Source of the DNA: Microvirga arvi
GTDB taxonomy: Bacteria; Pseudomonadota; Alphaproteobacteria; Rhizobiales; Beijerinckiaceae
DNA length: 64,000 bases
Direction: 5' to 3'
Assembly (NCBI RefSeq): GCF_016892765.1
Contig: NZ_JAFEMD010000003.1
Span: 1-64,000 of the forward strand
The position numbers and the translations under genes are program-made. Positions 28,341 through 37,244 of this stretch are shown one piece after another (position 1 is the stretch's first letter; each line of letters starts with the position of its first letter). A model generated the notes under the pieces. The model ran no database searches. It saw nothing but the letters and a program-made list of their open reading frames with translations, and was not told the origin of the DNA.

Positions 28341-29471
28341 TCATGCGAACCGGCGCATGAAGCGACGGTCGATGAAATCTTTGAGACGCCAAGCAAGGCG
28401 TCCCTCGAAGGCAAGAAACCGGCCGCGCCCGCCGATGGCACGGCCGTCGCCGGTGGCGATCAGCATCAGGTGATCGCGCTGCGGGATGGTGCGCTCCAGG
28501 GCTTCGCCCCGGATAGCCCGTCGCAAGTTGCGGGCCAGCACCGGCCCCTGCCGCACAGCGAAGACACCGGCCTTCGGACGCGGATGCGCGACCATGGTCG
28601 CACAGTCGCCGGCGGCGAAAACGGCATCGTCGTTCAGGATCTGGAGCGTGGGACGAATGGCGAGGAAGCCGTTTCCGTCCTTGGCCCAGCCCGTCCCGGC
28701 AAGCACGGGCGGCGGTGCGCCATGGGTCGACACCAGCACCGCATCGGCCGGTACATGCTGTCCGCTCGCGAGCGTCACCCCGTCCTCGTCGATGCTGACC
28801 GCGGAATCCCCGGTGTGGACTGCGATCCTGCGGCGCTTGAGCGCCCGTGCGATGCGTTCGCGCATGCCCGGATTGATGCCGGGCGCCCCGGATTCCCCGA
28901 TCAGCGAAACATGGAGAGGATCGCTCATCCGCGTCCTGAAAAAGGCCGAGACCGCGAAGGCGAGGCAGATCCCCGCAGCCCCGCCCCCGACGATGGCGAA
29001 GCGGCGCGGACCGTCCGGCCCAAGCGCGCGCTCCACGAGCCGGTCCCAGCGCTCCAGCAGGCTGCCGATGGGCTTGACGACGAGCGCATGCTCGGTCGCC
29101 CCGGCGATGCCGCTCAGATCCGGCGTGATGCCGATGTCGATGGAAAGGATGTCGTAGGACAGCACCTGACCGCCCTTCAGCCGCACCCGCCGGTTCCCCG
29201 CATCGAACCCGACGGCCTCGCCCCGAATCAGCCTTGCGCCGCCGGCGCGGGCGAGGCGTTCCAGATCGATGTGGATCTCGTCTCTCGCATAGGTCCCGGC
29301 CAGATGCCCCGGCAGCATGCCCGAATAGGGGGTCAGGGGATCCTTGCTGACCAGGGTGATGTGAAGGCGCGGCTCAGGATTGCGGGCAAAAGCTTCCAGC
29401 ACCAGGACATGAGCATGTCCCCCGCCGACGAGGAGGAGCTGCTTGCCAGCGTTGTCGGCACCCGGTGTCAT
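28341..29471 (-). CDS. FAD/NAD(P)-dependent oxidoreductase resembling the N-terminal domain of SelD fusions
   Basis: 376 aa. FAD motif LLLVGGGHAHVLVLEAF at the N-terminus, then TLVSKDPLTPYSGMLPGHLAGTY, a second Rossmann motif RRFAIVGGGAAGICLAFAV, and VFAAGDCATM near the C-terminus. Sequence and order resemble the NDH-2-like domain found fused to selenophosphate synthetase (SelD) in many bacteria, but no SelD domain or selenium gene is present here. Start at 29471 follows GGGAGAG. Reaction unknown: a respiratory NADH dehydrogenase or sulfide:quinone-reductase-like role is possible. Confidence 0.82.
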   Translation of the reverse strand: MTPGADNAGKQLLLVGGGHAHVLVLEAFARNPEPRLHITLVSKDPLTPYSGMLPGHLAGTYARDEIHIDLERLARAGGARLIRGEAVGFDAGNRRVRLKGGQVLSYDILSIDIGITPDLSGIAGATEHALVVKPIGSLLERWDRLVERALGPDGPRRFAIVGGGAAGICLAFAVSAFFRTRMSDPLHVSLIGESGAPGINPGMRERIARALKRRRIAVHTGDSAVSIDEDGVTLASGQHVPADAVLVSTHGAPPPVLAGTGWAKDGNGFLAIRPTLQILNDDAVFAAGDCATMVAHPRPKAGVFAVRQGPVLARNLRRAIRGEALERTIPQRDHLMLIATGDGRAIGGRGRFLAFEGRLAWRLKDFIDRRFMRRFA

Positions 29472-29568
29472 GGGGTTGTGCTCTCCCGAGGGGACGCAGA
29501 GGAACGGGATGTGTTGCAAGACACCTACAGCTTTTGGTGTTGCCGTCCATTAGGCTCCCCGTCCCTGA

Positions 29569-30807
29569 ATGCAAGAAAGTCGAATGCCAGCCCGCATGGT
29601 TCGCTCCGTTTCCCCGACGGCCCATCCTTCCGCTGACGCCGCCGCCGTGCTGCGGCGCATCGGCTATGCGATCCTGTTTTTCGCCGTTCCCCTGGCAGCC
29701 CTGTTCACCCGGCGTGCGCTCGTGGTGATGGCGCCTCTCGCGGTCATTCTCCTCGTCCTCGCCTCGGTGCTGGACGGGAGCGCGAAACATGCGCGGGAGA
29801 AGCTGCTCGTGCTCGCGACCTCCACCGGCGGCATGGCCGGATTGGTCCTGCTGTTCTGGGCCGCGCTGTCGCTGGTCTGGACTCCCTTTCTGCCAGAGGC
29901 TTCGGAGCGCCTGTTCAACATCACGGGCATGGTTCTCATGGGCCTGGGCGGCTATCTCGCCGTTCCCGAGCGGATGCGCGCGGCCAATCTCTATCTTCTC
30001 CCGGTCGGCGTGGGACTGGCGGCCCTGATCAGCATTCCCCTGGCAATCCAGGGCGGCAGCCGATTCGACCCGGAGGGCTTGAGCCTCGAGCGCGGCATGC
30101 TCATGCTGGCGCTGCTGCTCTGGCCCGCCCTGGCCTGGCTCCATTCGCGCGGAAGAAACCTGGAGGCCGTCGGAGTGGCGCTGGCCGTTGCCGTGGCAGC
30201 CCTTCTCACGCGGGGAGGACTGCCCCTCTACGGACTCGTCGCAGGCGCCGTCGTGTTCGTCCTGACCGCCTCCAGCCCCAATCTGGGCCCCCGCCTCACC
30301 GGGCTGCTCATAGCCGGTCTCCTGCTGCTGGCACCGCTCCTGCCCTTTCTCCTGAAGCCTCTGGCCGCAGGTCTGCTCGGCGCGAAATCCTCTGTCACCG
30401 TCAGCCTCGAAGTCTGGTGCCAGATCATCCTCAACGACCCGCTGCGCCTCCTGACCGGACACGGGCTGGAGACAGCCCTGCGCGGCCGGCTCTTCGGGCT
30501 GGTTCCGGCCAACGCTCCCTCCACCCTGCTGTTCGAGATCTGGTACGAACTCGGATTGGTGGGGGCCGTATCGGCAAGCCTACTGCTCTATCGGGCTGTC
30601 GTCGGCATCCGGAGCCACCGCGCCACCGTCGCGCCCGGCATCATGGCTGCCTTTGCCTGCGCCTATACGCTCGGCTGCCTCGGCATCGGCACGACGCAGG
30701 TCTGGTGGTTCACGGCGCTCGTGGTCCTCGTGCTGATCTTCGTCGCCATCGAGCGTGGGCAGTTCCGCACCACGCGGCCCAAGGCCGTCTTCCGCAGGAA
30801 GCCCTGA
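29569..30807 (+). CDS. O-antigen ligase-like (Wzy/WaaL superfamily) membrane protein
   Basis: 412 aa, largely hydrophobic, with about ten membrane segments. A large periplasmic loop region around residues 270-330 (EVWCQIILNDPLRLLTGHGLE ... NAPSTLLFEIWYELGLVGAV) matches the pattern of O-antigen ligases and polymerases, including the H-G and E-x2-Y-E-L-G-like motifs. It would transfer or polymerise surface polysaccharide at the periplasmic face. No other polysaccharide genes are nearby. Starts at 29569, 29584 and 29596 are all possible. Divergent from the oxidoreductase gene. Confidence 0.8.
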   Translation: MQESRMPARMVRSVSPTAHPSADAAAVLRRIGYAILFFAVPLAALFTRRALVVMAPLAVILLVLASVLDGSAKHAREKLLVLATSTGGMAGLVLLFWAALSLVWTPFLPEASERLFNITGMVLMGLGGYLAVPERMRAANLYLLPVGVGLAALISIPLAIQGGSRFDPEGLSLERGMLMLALLLWPALAWLHSRGRNLEAVGVALAVAVAALLTRGGLPLYGLVAGAVVFVLTASSPNLGPRLTGLLIAGLLLLAPLLPFLLKPLAAGLLGAKSSVTVSLEVWCQIILNDPLRLLTGHGLETALRGRLFGLVPANAPSTLLFEIWYELGLVGAVSASLLLYRAVVGIRSHRATVAPGIMAAFACAYTLGCLGIGTTQVWWFTALVVLVLIFVAIERGQFRTTRPKAVFRRKP

Positions 30808-30900
30808 GCTTTCATAAACGGCCATATTGTAACGGTTGACGGAGTGCCCCCGCCTCTGCTTGGCTGAGAGTTCTTGAAATCTCTGCTCGAGGATTGCTTT

Positions 30901-32070
30901 ATGCCGATCATCAACCGCGTCGCCGACCTTGCCGACGAAGTCACCGCCTGGCGCCGCGACTTTCACGAAAACCCGGAGCTTCTGTTCGACGTTCACCGCA
31001 CCGCGGGGATCGTGGCGGACAAGCTGAAGAGCTTCGGTTGCGACGAGGTCGTGACGGGCCTCGGCCGGACCGGCGTCGTAGGCGTGATCAGGGGCCGCAC
31101 GAACAACTCGGGCAAGGTGATCGGCCTGCGCGCCGACATGGATGCGCTTCCCATCGAGGAGGCGACGAACGTTCCCCACAAGTCCAAGGTTCCCGGCAAG
31201 ATGCATGCCTGCGGCCATGACGGCCACACCGCCATGCTGCTGGGCGCCGCGAAGTATCTGGCCGAGACGCGCAATTTCGATGGCACCGCGGTGGTGATCT
31301 TCCAGCCGGCGGAGGAAGGCGGCGGCGGCGGCAACGAGATGGTGAAGGACGGCCTCATGGAGCGCTTCGGCGTGCAGGAGGTCTACGGCATGCACAACAT
31401 GCCGGGCGTACCCGTCGGCCATTTCGCCATCCGCCCCGGTCCGATGATGGCGGCCGCCGACCGTTTCACGATCACCATCGAAGGCAAGGGCGGCCACGCG
31501 GCGCGCCCGCATGACTGCATCGATCCGGTGGTGATCTCCGCCCACGTGATCACGGCCCTGCAGACCATCGCCTCGCGCAACGCCGACCCGCTCGAATCCG
31601 TGGTGGTTTCCGTCTGCACCGTGAAGGCGGGCGAGGCCTTCAACGTGATCCCGCAGACGGCGATGCTGCTCGGTACCGTGCGCACCCTCTCCCCGGAGGT
31701 GCGCGACCTCGCCGAGAGCCGCATCCGCGCCATCGTCGAGAACGTGTGCGCCGCCTTCGGAGCCAAGGCCGAGATCGACTACGACCGCGGCTATCCGGTC
31801 ACCATGAACGATCCCGACAAGACCGAGTTCATGGCGGGCGTCGCCCGTGCGGTTGCCGGCGAGACGGCGGTCGACACCACGGTCCCGCCTCTCATGGGCG
31901 CGGAGGATTTCTCCTACATGCTGGAGCAGCGGCCGGGCGCCTACATCTTCCTCGGCAACGGCGACACGGCCGGCGTCCATCATCCGGCCTACGACTTCAA
32001 CGACGAGGCGAGCCCCTACGGCGTCTCGCTCTGGGCGAAGATCGTCGAAACCGGCATGCCGGCGCGATAA
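30901..32070 (+). CDS. M20 family amidohydrolase (hippurate / N-acyl-amino acid hydrolase type)
   Basis: 389-aa metal-dependent amidohydrolase. Metal-binding motifs are GLRADMDALPIEE, CGHDGHTAMLLGAAKYL and QPAEEGGGGGNEMVKDG, and the dimerisation region contains GKGGHAARPHDCIDPV. It would cleave an N-acyl or N-aroyl amino acid (hippurate, indole-acetyl or acetyl conjugates). GAGGA precedes the ATG at 30901; an earlier in-frame ATG at 30874 lacks a ribosome site. A bidirectional terminator follows. Confidence 0.9.
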   Translation: MPIINRVADLADEVTAWRRDFHENPELLFDVHRTAGIVADKLKSFGCDEVVTGLGRTGVVGVIRGRTNNSGKVIGLRADMDALPIEEATNVPHKSKVPGKMHACGHDGHTAMLLGAAKYLAETRNFDGTAVVIFQPAEEGGGGGNEMVKDGLMERFGVQEVYGMHNMPGVPVGHFAIRPGPMMAAADRFTITIEGKGGHAARPHDCIDPVVISAHVITALQTIASRNADPLESVVVSVCTVKAGEAFNVIPQTAMLLGTVRTLSPEVRDLAESRIRAIVENVCAAFGAKAEIDYDRGYPVTMNDPDKTEFMAGVARAVAGETAVDTTVPPLMGAEDFSYMLEQRPGAYIFLGNGDTAGVHHPAYDFNDEASPYGVSLWAKIVETGMPAR

Positions 32071-32089
32071 GCAATACGCGAAATGGGAA

Positions 32090-32122
32090 AAGGGATTGAG
32101 GCTTCAGGCCTCAATCCTTGTT
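32090..32122. terminator. Bidirectional terminator between amidohydrolase and ribA
   Basis: GGATTGAGGC (32093-32102) pairs perfectly with GCCTCAATCC (32108-32117) over TTCAG. Plus strand continues TTGTT; minus strand continues CTTTTCCC. The hairpin includes the ribA stop codon (32111-32113). Confidence 0.9.
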
Positions 32123-33226
32123 CGAGCAGGCGAGCATGCCCTCGATATCGATGTAATGCCCCGCCCGGTCGCGCTTGGCGGCGAGGTAGCTGACGTTTTC
32201 CGCCGTGGGGCGGCCCAGCACGCGGTGATCCGAGATCACCTCGAGCCCGGCCTTGGCGAGGGCTGCGATCTTCTCGGGGTTGTTGGTCATCAGGCGGACC
32301 TTGCCGACGCCGAGCTCTTTGAGCATGACGGCCGCGAAATCGAACCGGCGCTGATCGGCCTCGAAGCCTAAGACTTCATCGGCGTCGTAGGTGTCATACC
32401 CTTGAGACTGGAGCTTGTAGGCGCGGATCTTGTTGGCGATGCCGTTCCCGCGCCCTTCCTGATCGAGATAGAGCAGGATGCCACCCTCGGACTGCGCCAT
32501 GAAGCGCACGGTCTCGCGCAGCTGGTCGCCGCAATCGCATTTGAGGCTGCCAAAGAGATCCCCCGTGAGGCACGCAGAATGCAGCCGCACGGTGACGGGC
32601 TTGGAGAGGTCCGGCCTGCCGACGATGATCGCCACCTGATCGCGCAGACCCTCGCCGCCGCGGAACACCACGAACTCGCTCGTCGGCGCGCCATCCAGGG
32701 GAACCGGTGCGCGGCTGACGATCTTCAAGTCGGCCGCCTTGGCGCGCCGGTAGCCCCGGAGCGCCTCGCCCGGGACGCGAGCCAGGGAGCCATCGATCGC
32801 GATCCCTTCCGCCAGCGGCACCACCAGCACAGCCGGCAGCACGAGGGAGAGGCGGGCAAGTTCCAGCGCCTCCTCATCGAGGCTGTCGACAGAACGGACA
32901 GGCGCGTCGATTCGGCCGTCGACCTTAAGCGCCAACGATTCCACGCGGCTGCGATCCACCAGAGGCAGGGCCACGCGCCCCGGAACGTCCCGATCGAGCC
33001 CGAGCCGCCGAAGCCTTGCCGCGGGCAGGACGAGATGGGCATGGCCACCGGCAACGGCCCCGATCTCGGCGCTCATCGCCTCGTCCAGATCCTCGACCCC
33101 GACCACGAGCGCGCTGCCCGCAAGCCCGTCGATCACGACGGGGCGGGCGCTGCGGAATTCCATGATCGCCCGCTCGACCAGGGTCGTGGCGGGATTGTCG
33201 GACAGGCTCAAGGTCAGGCGCATCAT
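32111..33226 (-). CDS. ribA: GTP cyclohydrolase II with degenerate RibB-like N-terminal region
   Basis: First step of riboflavin synthesis from GTP, 371 aa. The C-terminal half has the zinc cysteines in SACLTGDLFGSLKCDCGDQL near 215-235, the catalytic segment YLDQEGRGNGIANKIRAYKL and the GTP-binding MTNNPEKIAALAKAG. The N-terminal 170 residues hold the place of 3,4-dihydroxybutanone-phosphate synthase, but the usual RibB acidic motif (DDE-type near the N-terminus) is not visible, so this half is probably inactive. Start at 33226 or 33223 (tandem ATG). Confidence 0.92.
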   Translation of the reverse strand: MMRLTLSLSDNPATTLVERAIMEFRSARPVVIDGLAGSALVVGVEDLDEAMSAEIGAVAGGHAHLVLPAARLRRLGLDRDVPGRVALPLVDRSRVESLALKVDGRIDAPVRSVDSLDEEALELARLSLVLPAVLVVPLAEGIAIDGSLARVPGEALRGYRRAKAADLKIVSRAPVPLDGAPTSEFVVFRGGEGLRDQVAIIVGRPDLSKPVTVRLHSACLTGDLFGSLKCDCGDQLRETVRFMAQSEGGILLYLDQEGRGNGIANKIRAYKLQSQGYDTYDADEVLGFEADQRRFDFAAVMLKELGVGKVRLMTNNPEKIAALAKAGLEVISDHRVLGRPTAENVSYLAAKRDRAGHYIDIEGMLACSNKD

Positions 33227-33475
33227 CGAAAACTCAGGCAAACAGCCTCACATCTGGCGAAGAATCGAGCGTATTGGGGCCATAGGCCCTTGAAGCCAAG
33301 CTTCAGGACTGATTGCACCCTAGCACAGGCATGGCTCGATCCATAATGCCAGAGATGTGACATCTGCCATGCTCGATCAACAGGCCGCGACGCAAAGATC
33401 TCTTGGCTCGACGGCATAGTCGGCACGCGCTATCTCTGCGCCTCGATCGGCCACGCTTCCGTAAAGAAAACCCGG

Positions 33476-34438
33476 ATGACGCTCATGCTCCTTTCCCGGC
33501 TCCTTGCCCTCGGCTTCCTCGGTCTGACCTCTGCGGTGAGCGCCGCCACTCTCGACGGCCTGGCGGTCGAGGTGACGAACGCAAGCGAGCCGGTGCTCTG
33601 CGCGGAAAAGGACAACGTAGCCATCAACTTCGCCTCGCCCGAGGTGAGGCACTTCCAGATCGAGGCCGTGCATCCGGCCTATATGGGCTCGCTGCGCCAG
33701 GACCGCTGGGAGCCGGACTGGACGGCCTGCGAGGACATCTCCGAGGAGACCTCGGCCAAGCCGCATCCGACCATGAGCACACTCTACGAGGACGGGAAGG
33801 TGCGGATCATGGGACTGTCCTTCACCGAGTTCTGGCGGCCGAGCGACGTGACGGTGACCATCGGCGATAAGGTCGCGCACAAGATCCACCTCCTCCAGCT
33901 CCTGAAGAAGCGGGCCGACAAGGCGATCGAAGTGCTCGTGATCTATCCGGGCGACGGATACTGGCGCATCAAGCCGTTGCCGCCTGAGCATCTGGACTGG
34001 ACCTCCTATGGATCCTCCTTCCTGGTCGGCCCCGTGGAGTTCGACCAGCGCCCCGTCGTGAACCTGAAGGACGTGGCCTTCGACCCGATGAGCATGACCT
34101 TCACGCTCACTCTCGCGACCGGCGGCAAGGCGAGTGTCGCGGTCAAGGCTCTCAATGAGGAGCGGATGACACTCGACGTCACGTTCGATCAGGCTGTCTC
34201 CGGCGTGCCCTTCGCAGGACTGCGCTCCATGTACGTGACCGAGTTCAATGCGGACGTGGCGCGCCTCGCCGTTCGGGAGGAAGGCGCCCGCTCGTGGCGC
34301 GAGGAGCCGATCATGAACTTCCGGGGCGTCAAGGCGACGGATGCGTGGATGGGACGGCTCGTTCCCTCACGCCACAACACCAGCGCCCCGGACATGATGT
34401 TCAACCGTTTCCGCGCGACGCCAGCCCCCTCGCGCTAA
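33476..34438 (+). CDS. Conserved-type secreted protein of unknown function
   Basis: 320 aa with signal peptide (MLLSRLLALGFLGLTSAVSA, cleavage before ATLDG). The mature protein is mixed alpha/beta and probably periplasmic; two cysteines (in EPVLCAEKDN and WTACEDISEE) may pair. It contains aromatic-rich stretches such as YPGDGYWRIKPLPPEHLDWT. I recognise no family. A clear ribosome site is missing before 33476; an ATG at 33485 is an alternative. Its 3' end overlaps the convergent exporter gene by 38 bases. Confidence 0.75.
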   Translation: MTLMLLSRLLALGFLGLTSAVSAATLDGLAVEVTNASEPVLCAEKDNVAINFASPEVRHFQIEAVHPAYMGSLRQDRWEPDWTACEDISEETSAKPHPTMSTLYEDGKVRIMGLSFTEFWRPSDVTVTIGDKVAHKIHLLQLLKKRADKAIEVLVIYPGDGYWRIKPLPPEHLDWTSYGSSFLVGPVEFDQRPVVNLKDVAFDPMSMTFTLTLATGGKASVAVKALNEERMTLDVTFDQAVSGVPFAGLRSMYVTEFNADVARLAVREEGARSWREEPIMNFRGVKATDAWMGRLVPSRHNTSAPDMMFNRFRATPAPSR

Positions 34439-35360
34439 ACCTGGCATTCAGCGCGGATACGAGACGCCCATCGATCAGGATGAGCCCTGCGCCGATGAGG
34501 ACCATCCCGGCCACATGACGGACCGCGAGCGTCTCGCCGAGGATGAACACGCCGAGCAGAATGGCGCTGACCGGAATGAGGAAGGTCACGAGCCCCACAT
34601 TCGTCGCTCCCGCCCGCGCCAGCAGGCGGAAGAAGATCAGATAGGCGAAGGCCGTTGAGACGAGGCCGAGCGCAGCCAGGGACAGAACCGTCCCCGTGCT
34701 CGGCATGGTCAGGGTCCACGGCCGGTCGACGATGAGCGCCGCCGGCAGCAGCAGCGCGCTCGAGACCGTCACCTGCCCGGCAGCCGTCGCCAGCGGCGGG
34801 ATGCCCATCGTCTTGAAGCGCCGCCCGAAAACGCCGGAGAAGCCGTAGGACAAGGCCGCACCGAGAACCGCCAGCTGCGCCAGGATGCTGGCATCCCAGG
34901 AGGCGAGAGCCGCGGCTCCGATCATCACGGCGACGCCGATGAAGCCCACGACCACGCCCGCAAGCCGCTGCCCGGTGAGGCGCTCGTCGTCGGTGAGGTA
35001 ATGCGCGACGATGACCGTGAAAAGCGGCGTGGTGGCATTGAGGATGGATGCGAGACCGCTGGCGATGTGGCCCTGCCCCCAGACGATGAGCGTGAAGGGA
35101 ATGACGTTGTTGAGGATCGACATGCCGAGGAAAGCCGCCCAGGCCTGACGGGTGCGCGGCAGATCCACGCGCATCAGCTTCAGGACGAGCAGCAGGGCGA
35201 GAGCGGCCGTCACCACGCGGATCGCCACGATGGTCAGCGGCGGCAATTCACGAACTGCGACGCCGATGAAGAGAAAGGAGCCTCCCCAGATGATGGAGAG
35301 GATCGCCAGCAGCGCCCAATCGGACGCCGCCATGGTTTTCTGGATGGAGGCCTGTGTCAT
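34401..35360 (-). CDS. DMT superfamily (EamA) transporter
   Basis: 319-aa inner-membrane carrier with ten predicted segments in two EamA repeats (about 15-145 and 160-300). Typical motifs are IIWGGSFLFIGVAVREL, PPLTIVAIRVVTAALALLL, and LVTFLIPVSAILLGVFILGE in the second repeat. Substrate unknown; relatives export amino acids, metabolites or drugs. The start codon lies inside a perfect 13-bp inverted repeat and has no Shine-Dalgarno sequence, which suggests control at initiation. Confidence 0.9.
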   Translation of the reverse strand: MTQASIQKTMAASDWALLAILSIIWGGSFLFIGVAVRELPPLTIVAIRVVTAALALLLVLKLMRVDLPRTRQAWAAFLGMSILNNVIPFTLIVWGQGHIASGLASILNATTPLFTVIVAHYLTDDERLTGQRLAGVVVGFIGVAVMIGAAALASWDASILAQLAVLGAALSYGFSGVFGRRFKTMGIPPLATAAGQVTVSSALLLPAALIVDRPWTLTMPSTGTVLSLAALGLVSTAFAYLIFFRLLARAGATNVGLVTFLIPVSAILLGVFILGETLAVRHVAGMVLIGAGLILIDGRLVSALNARFSARGLASRGNG

Positions 35361-35393
35361 TCAATGAATCCGTTTCGGCGCATTGAATGACAC
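35354..35393. promoter_or_regulatory. Perfect 13-bp inverted repeat over the DMT transporter start
   Basis: GTGTCATTCAATG (35354-35366) and CATTGAATGACAC (35381-35393) are perfect inverted repeats 14 bases apart. The exporter's ATG (35360-35358) lies in the first arm. It could be a regulator operator or an RNA hairpin that closes the start codon. Confidence 0.6.
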
Positions 35394-35426
35394 GAAGCGG
35401 GGCGTCGAGCGACCCGTTTCCTGCGA

Positions 35427-36170
35427 TCAGGAGAGATCGTACCACTCACCGCCGGACTGGCAGGCGATCATGTCGCCGCGGCGCGATTTGCCGCCGCCGC
35501 GCCATTCGCGCTGTACCAGGCGGCATTCAAGACCCTTGAAGGCGCCTTTGGCGACGGGCCGGATGGTGACCTTGCCGGAGGAGCCCGTTTGCGGGTTCTG
35601 CCATGCGGCGCTGCTTCCGTAAGCTTTCCGGATGACCGACAGAATGGCCTGTGCCTCCGGCGGGCGGTCGGCATCAGGAATGAGCTGGTTAGCGGCGCGC
35701 TCTGCCTGCGCCCTTCGCATATCGGCACTGACCTGAGCACCCGTGCTGGCCATCTGGCCTGCTGCAACACCTTGCATCGCCATGTGTGGGATAGAGGTCA
35801 GGAGGCTCGATCCTCCTGACAGAACCCCGCTGATCGCTGCCTCCCCAGCGGTCATCCCCATGGTGGCAGCCTGGCTGGCCATTGCCTGACCCATCTGCCT
35901 GTCATAAGCGCCCGCGGTATCAGGCTTGTTTGTCTGGCCCGCTGCGATGGCCGAGAGGCGCGGAGCGAATGCAGCGAAGTTGATGGCGTGCGCTCCCCTG
36001 GAGGATGGCGCGGTCCTGGGCCTCCCTGACACGGCGGCACGCTCTTCTGCAGGCTCTGCTTCCGAGGGATCATCAGCCATGGAAGAGCCTGTCTGGCTGC
36101 AGAGCGCCAGCGCTATTCCAAACACGAACGGAGCTGCAGATTTCAAAAACTTGATTATCGGGAGCTTCAA
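35427..36170 (-). CDS. Lipoprotein-like envelope protein, paralogue B
   Basis: 247 aa if the TTG at 36170, preceded by AGGAA, is the start; this matches the 249 aa of its upstream paralogue. ATG starts at 36194 and 36239 lack ribosome sites. N-terminal hydrophobic segment APFVFGIALALC followed by SQTGSS parallels the lipobox region of the paralogue. The middle is Ala/Met/Gln rich and probably helical. The C-terminus (AAWQNPQTGSSGKVTI, GLECRLVQREW, GDMIACQSGGEWYDLS) is the conserved part. The two cysteines and REW motif recall 17-kDa surface-antigen-type domains, a weak resemblance. Confidence 0.7.
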   Translation of the reverse strand: MKLPIIKFLKSAAPFVFGIALALCSQTGSSMADDPSEAEPAEERAAVSGRPRTAPSSRGAHAINFAAFAPRLSAIAAGQTNKPDTAGAYDRQMGQAMASQAATMGMTAGEAAISGVLSGGSSLLTSIPHMAMQGVAAGQMASTGAQVSADMRRAQAERAANQLIPDADRPPEAQAILSVIRKAYGSSAAWQNPQTGSSGKVTIRPVAKGAFKGLECRLVQREWRGGGKSRRGDMIACQSGGEWYDLS

Positions 36171-36279
36171 TGTTCCTGCAGCGCTACCAAGCATGAGCCA
36201 CGACGGTAGAACGGCTGCTGGAATCGAATCCGACCACATTCTTGGAATTGTTTGCCTGGACTTGTTTATCCGGCGCCGA

Positions 36280-37029
36280 TCACGAGAAATCATACCATTC
36301 GCCCTTGTTGCGACAGGCCAGCATGTCTCCCTTGCGAACGGTTCCGCCGCCATTCCACTCACGCAGGAACATGCGGCAATCGAGGCCGCCGAACATTTTC
36401 TTGTCCATCGCTTTGAAGGTGACTTTTCCGGAGGCTCCGGTCGCCGGATTCTGCCAGGCCATGCTGTTTCCTGCCCCTCCTTCGAGGATTGCCAGCACTG
36501 CCTGGGCCTCGAACGGACGATCCGCGTCGGGGACGAGCTGCGTCGCCTTGCGTTGCGCCTCGGCCTTTGCCACATCGGCGCTCGCCTGCGCCCTTGCACT
36601 GGCCATCTGGCCCGCCAGCATGGCATTGCCGGCCCCCTGCACGGCCAGACTGTAGGCGGAGCCCGACAGGCTCATACCGCCGGTCAGGGCAGCGTCGATG
36701 CCAGCCTGAGCGGCCGACCGGGCCATCTTGGCCGATTGCTTGGCCGTCATCTCCGCGAACCGCTGGTCAATGGGAGCCATATAGTTCGGGCCAGACGTAT
36801 TGCCGGCGGCGATATCCTTGAGGCGGGGGGCAAGAGCGCTGAAATCGACCCGTGAAGAACCGGATGCGGTCTCGGCGGTTTCAGCCACATCCATGGCAGC
36901 GCCCGAAAGCCCTGTCGGGTCCAAACCCGCGGCAACTCCCAGGGCCGTTGAGTCAACCCCTGTCTGGTTGCAGGCCGCCAGCATCAATCCCGCCGCTGCA
37001 ACTCCAATCCATATCGAGGTTTTACGCAT
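36280..37029 (-). CDS. Lipoprotein-like envelope protein, paralogue A
   Basis: 249 aa with a lipoprotein signal (MRKTSIWIGVAAAGLMLAAC, acylated Cys20). A central Ala/Met/Gln-rich helical stretch is followed by the conserved C-terminal block MAWQNPATGASGKVTF, GLDCRMFLREWNGGG, GDMLACRNKGEWYDFS. GAGGGAA precedes the ATG at 37029. It is followed after about 110 bases by paralogue B, a tandem duplication. Probably anchored in the outer membrane and facing the periplasm. Function unknown. Confidence 0.8.
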   Translation of the reverse strand: MRKTSIWIGVAAAGLMLAACNQTGVDSTALGVAAGLDPTGLSGAAMDVAETAETASGSSRVDFSALAPRLKDIAAGNTSGPNYMAPIDQRFAEMTAKQSAKMARSAAQAGIDAALTGGMSLSGSAYSLAVQGAGNAMLAGQMASARAQASADVAKAEAQRKATQLVPDADRPFEAQAVLAILEGGAGNSMAWQNPATGASGKVTFKAMDKKMFGGLDCRMFLREWNGGGTVRKGDMLACRNKGEWYDFS

Positions 37030-37244
37030 GATTCCCTCAGCCTCACTGACGATACGTAGTATCGTAAAGATCACTCACTGAAAAGGCAGAGATATGACCA
37101 GGCGATGCCGCAGTCCGGGAAATGGCCAAGCGGTTAGAAACCTTTCATTTACAATGATGTAAGGAAGTTCGGCGTTTTTACCCGTCCTTCACCGGCGCCG
37201 GGCGAGCCTCCTGCTTCCGATCTCGTCCCGCATAGCGTCAGACC

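Noticed and set aside
33227-33475. Possible gene or riboswitch between ribA and the secreted protein
   Set aside because: No FMN-riboswitch features and no coding frame; only a small AGATGT-G-ACATCT palindrome (33353-33365) and short direct repeats of CATG-GCTCGATC type, too weak to call.
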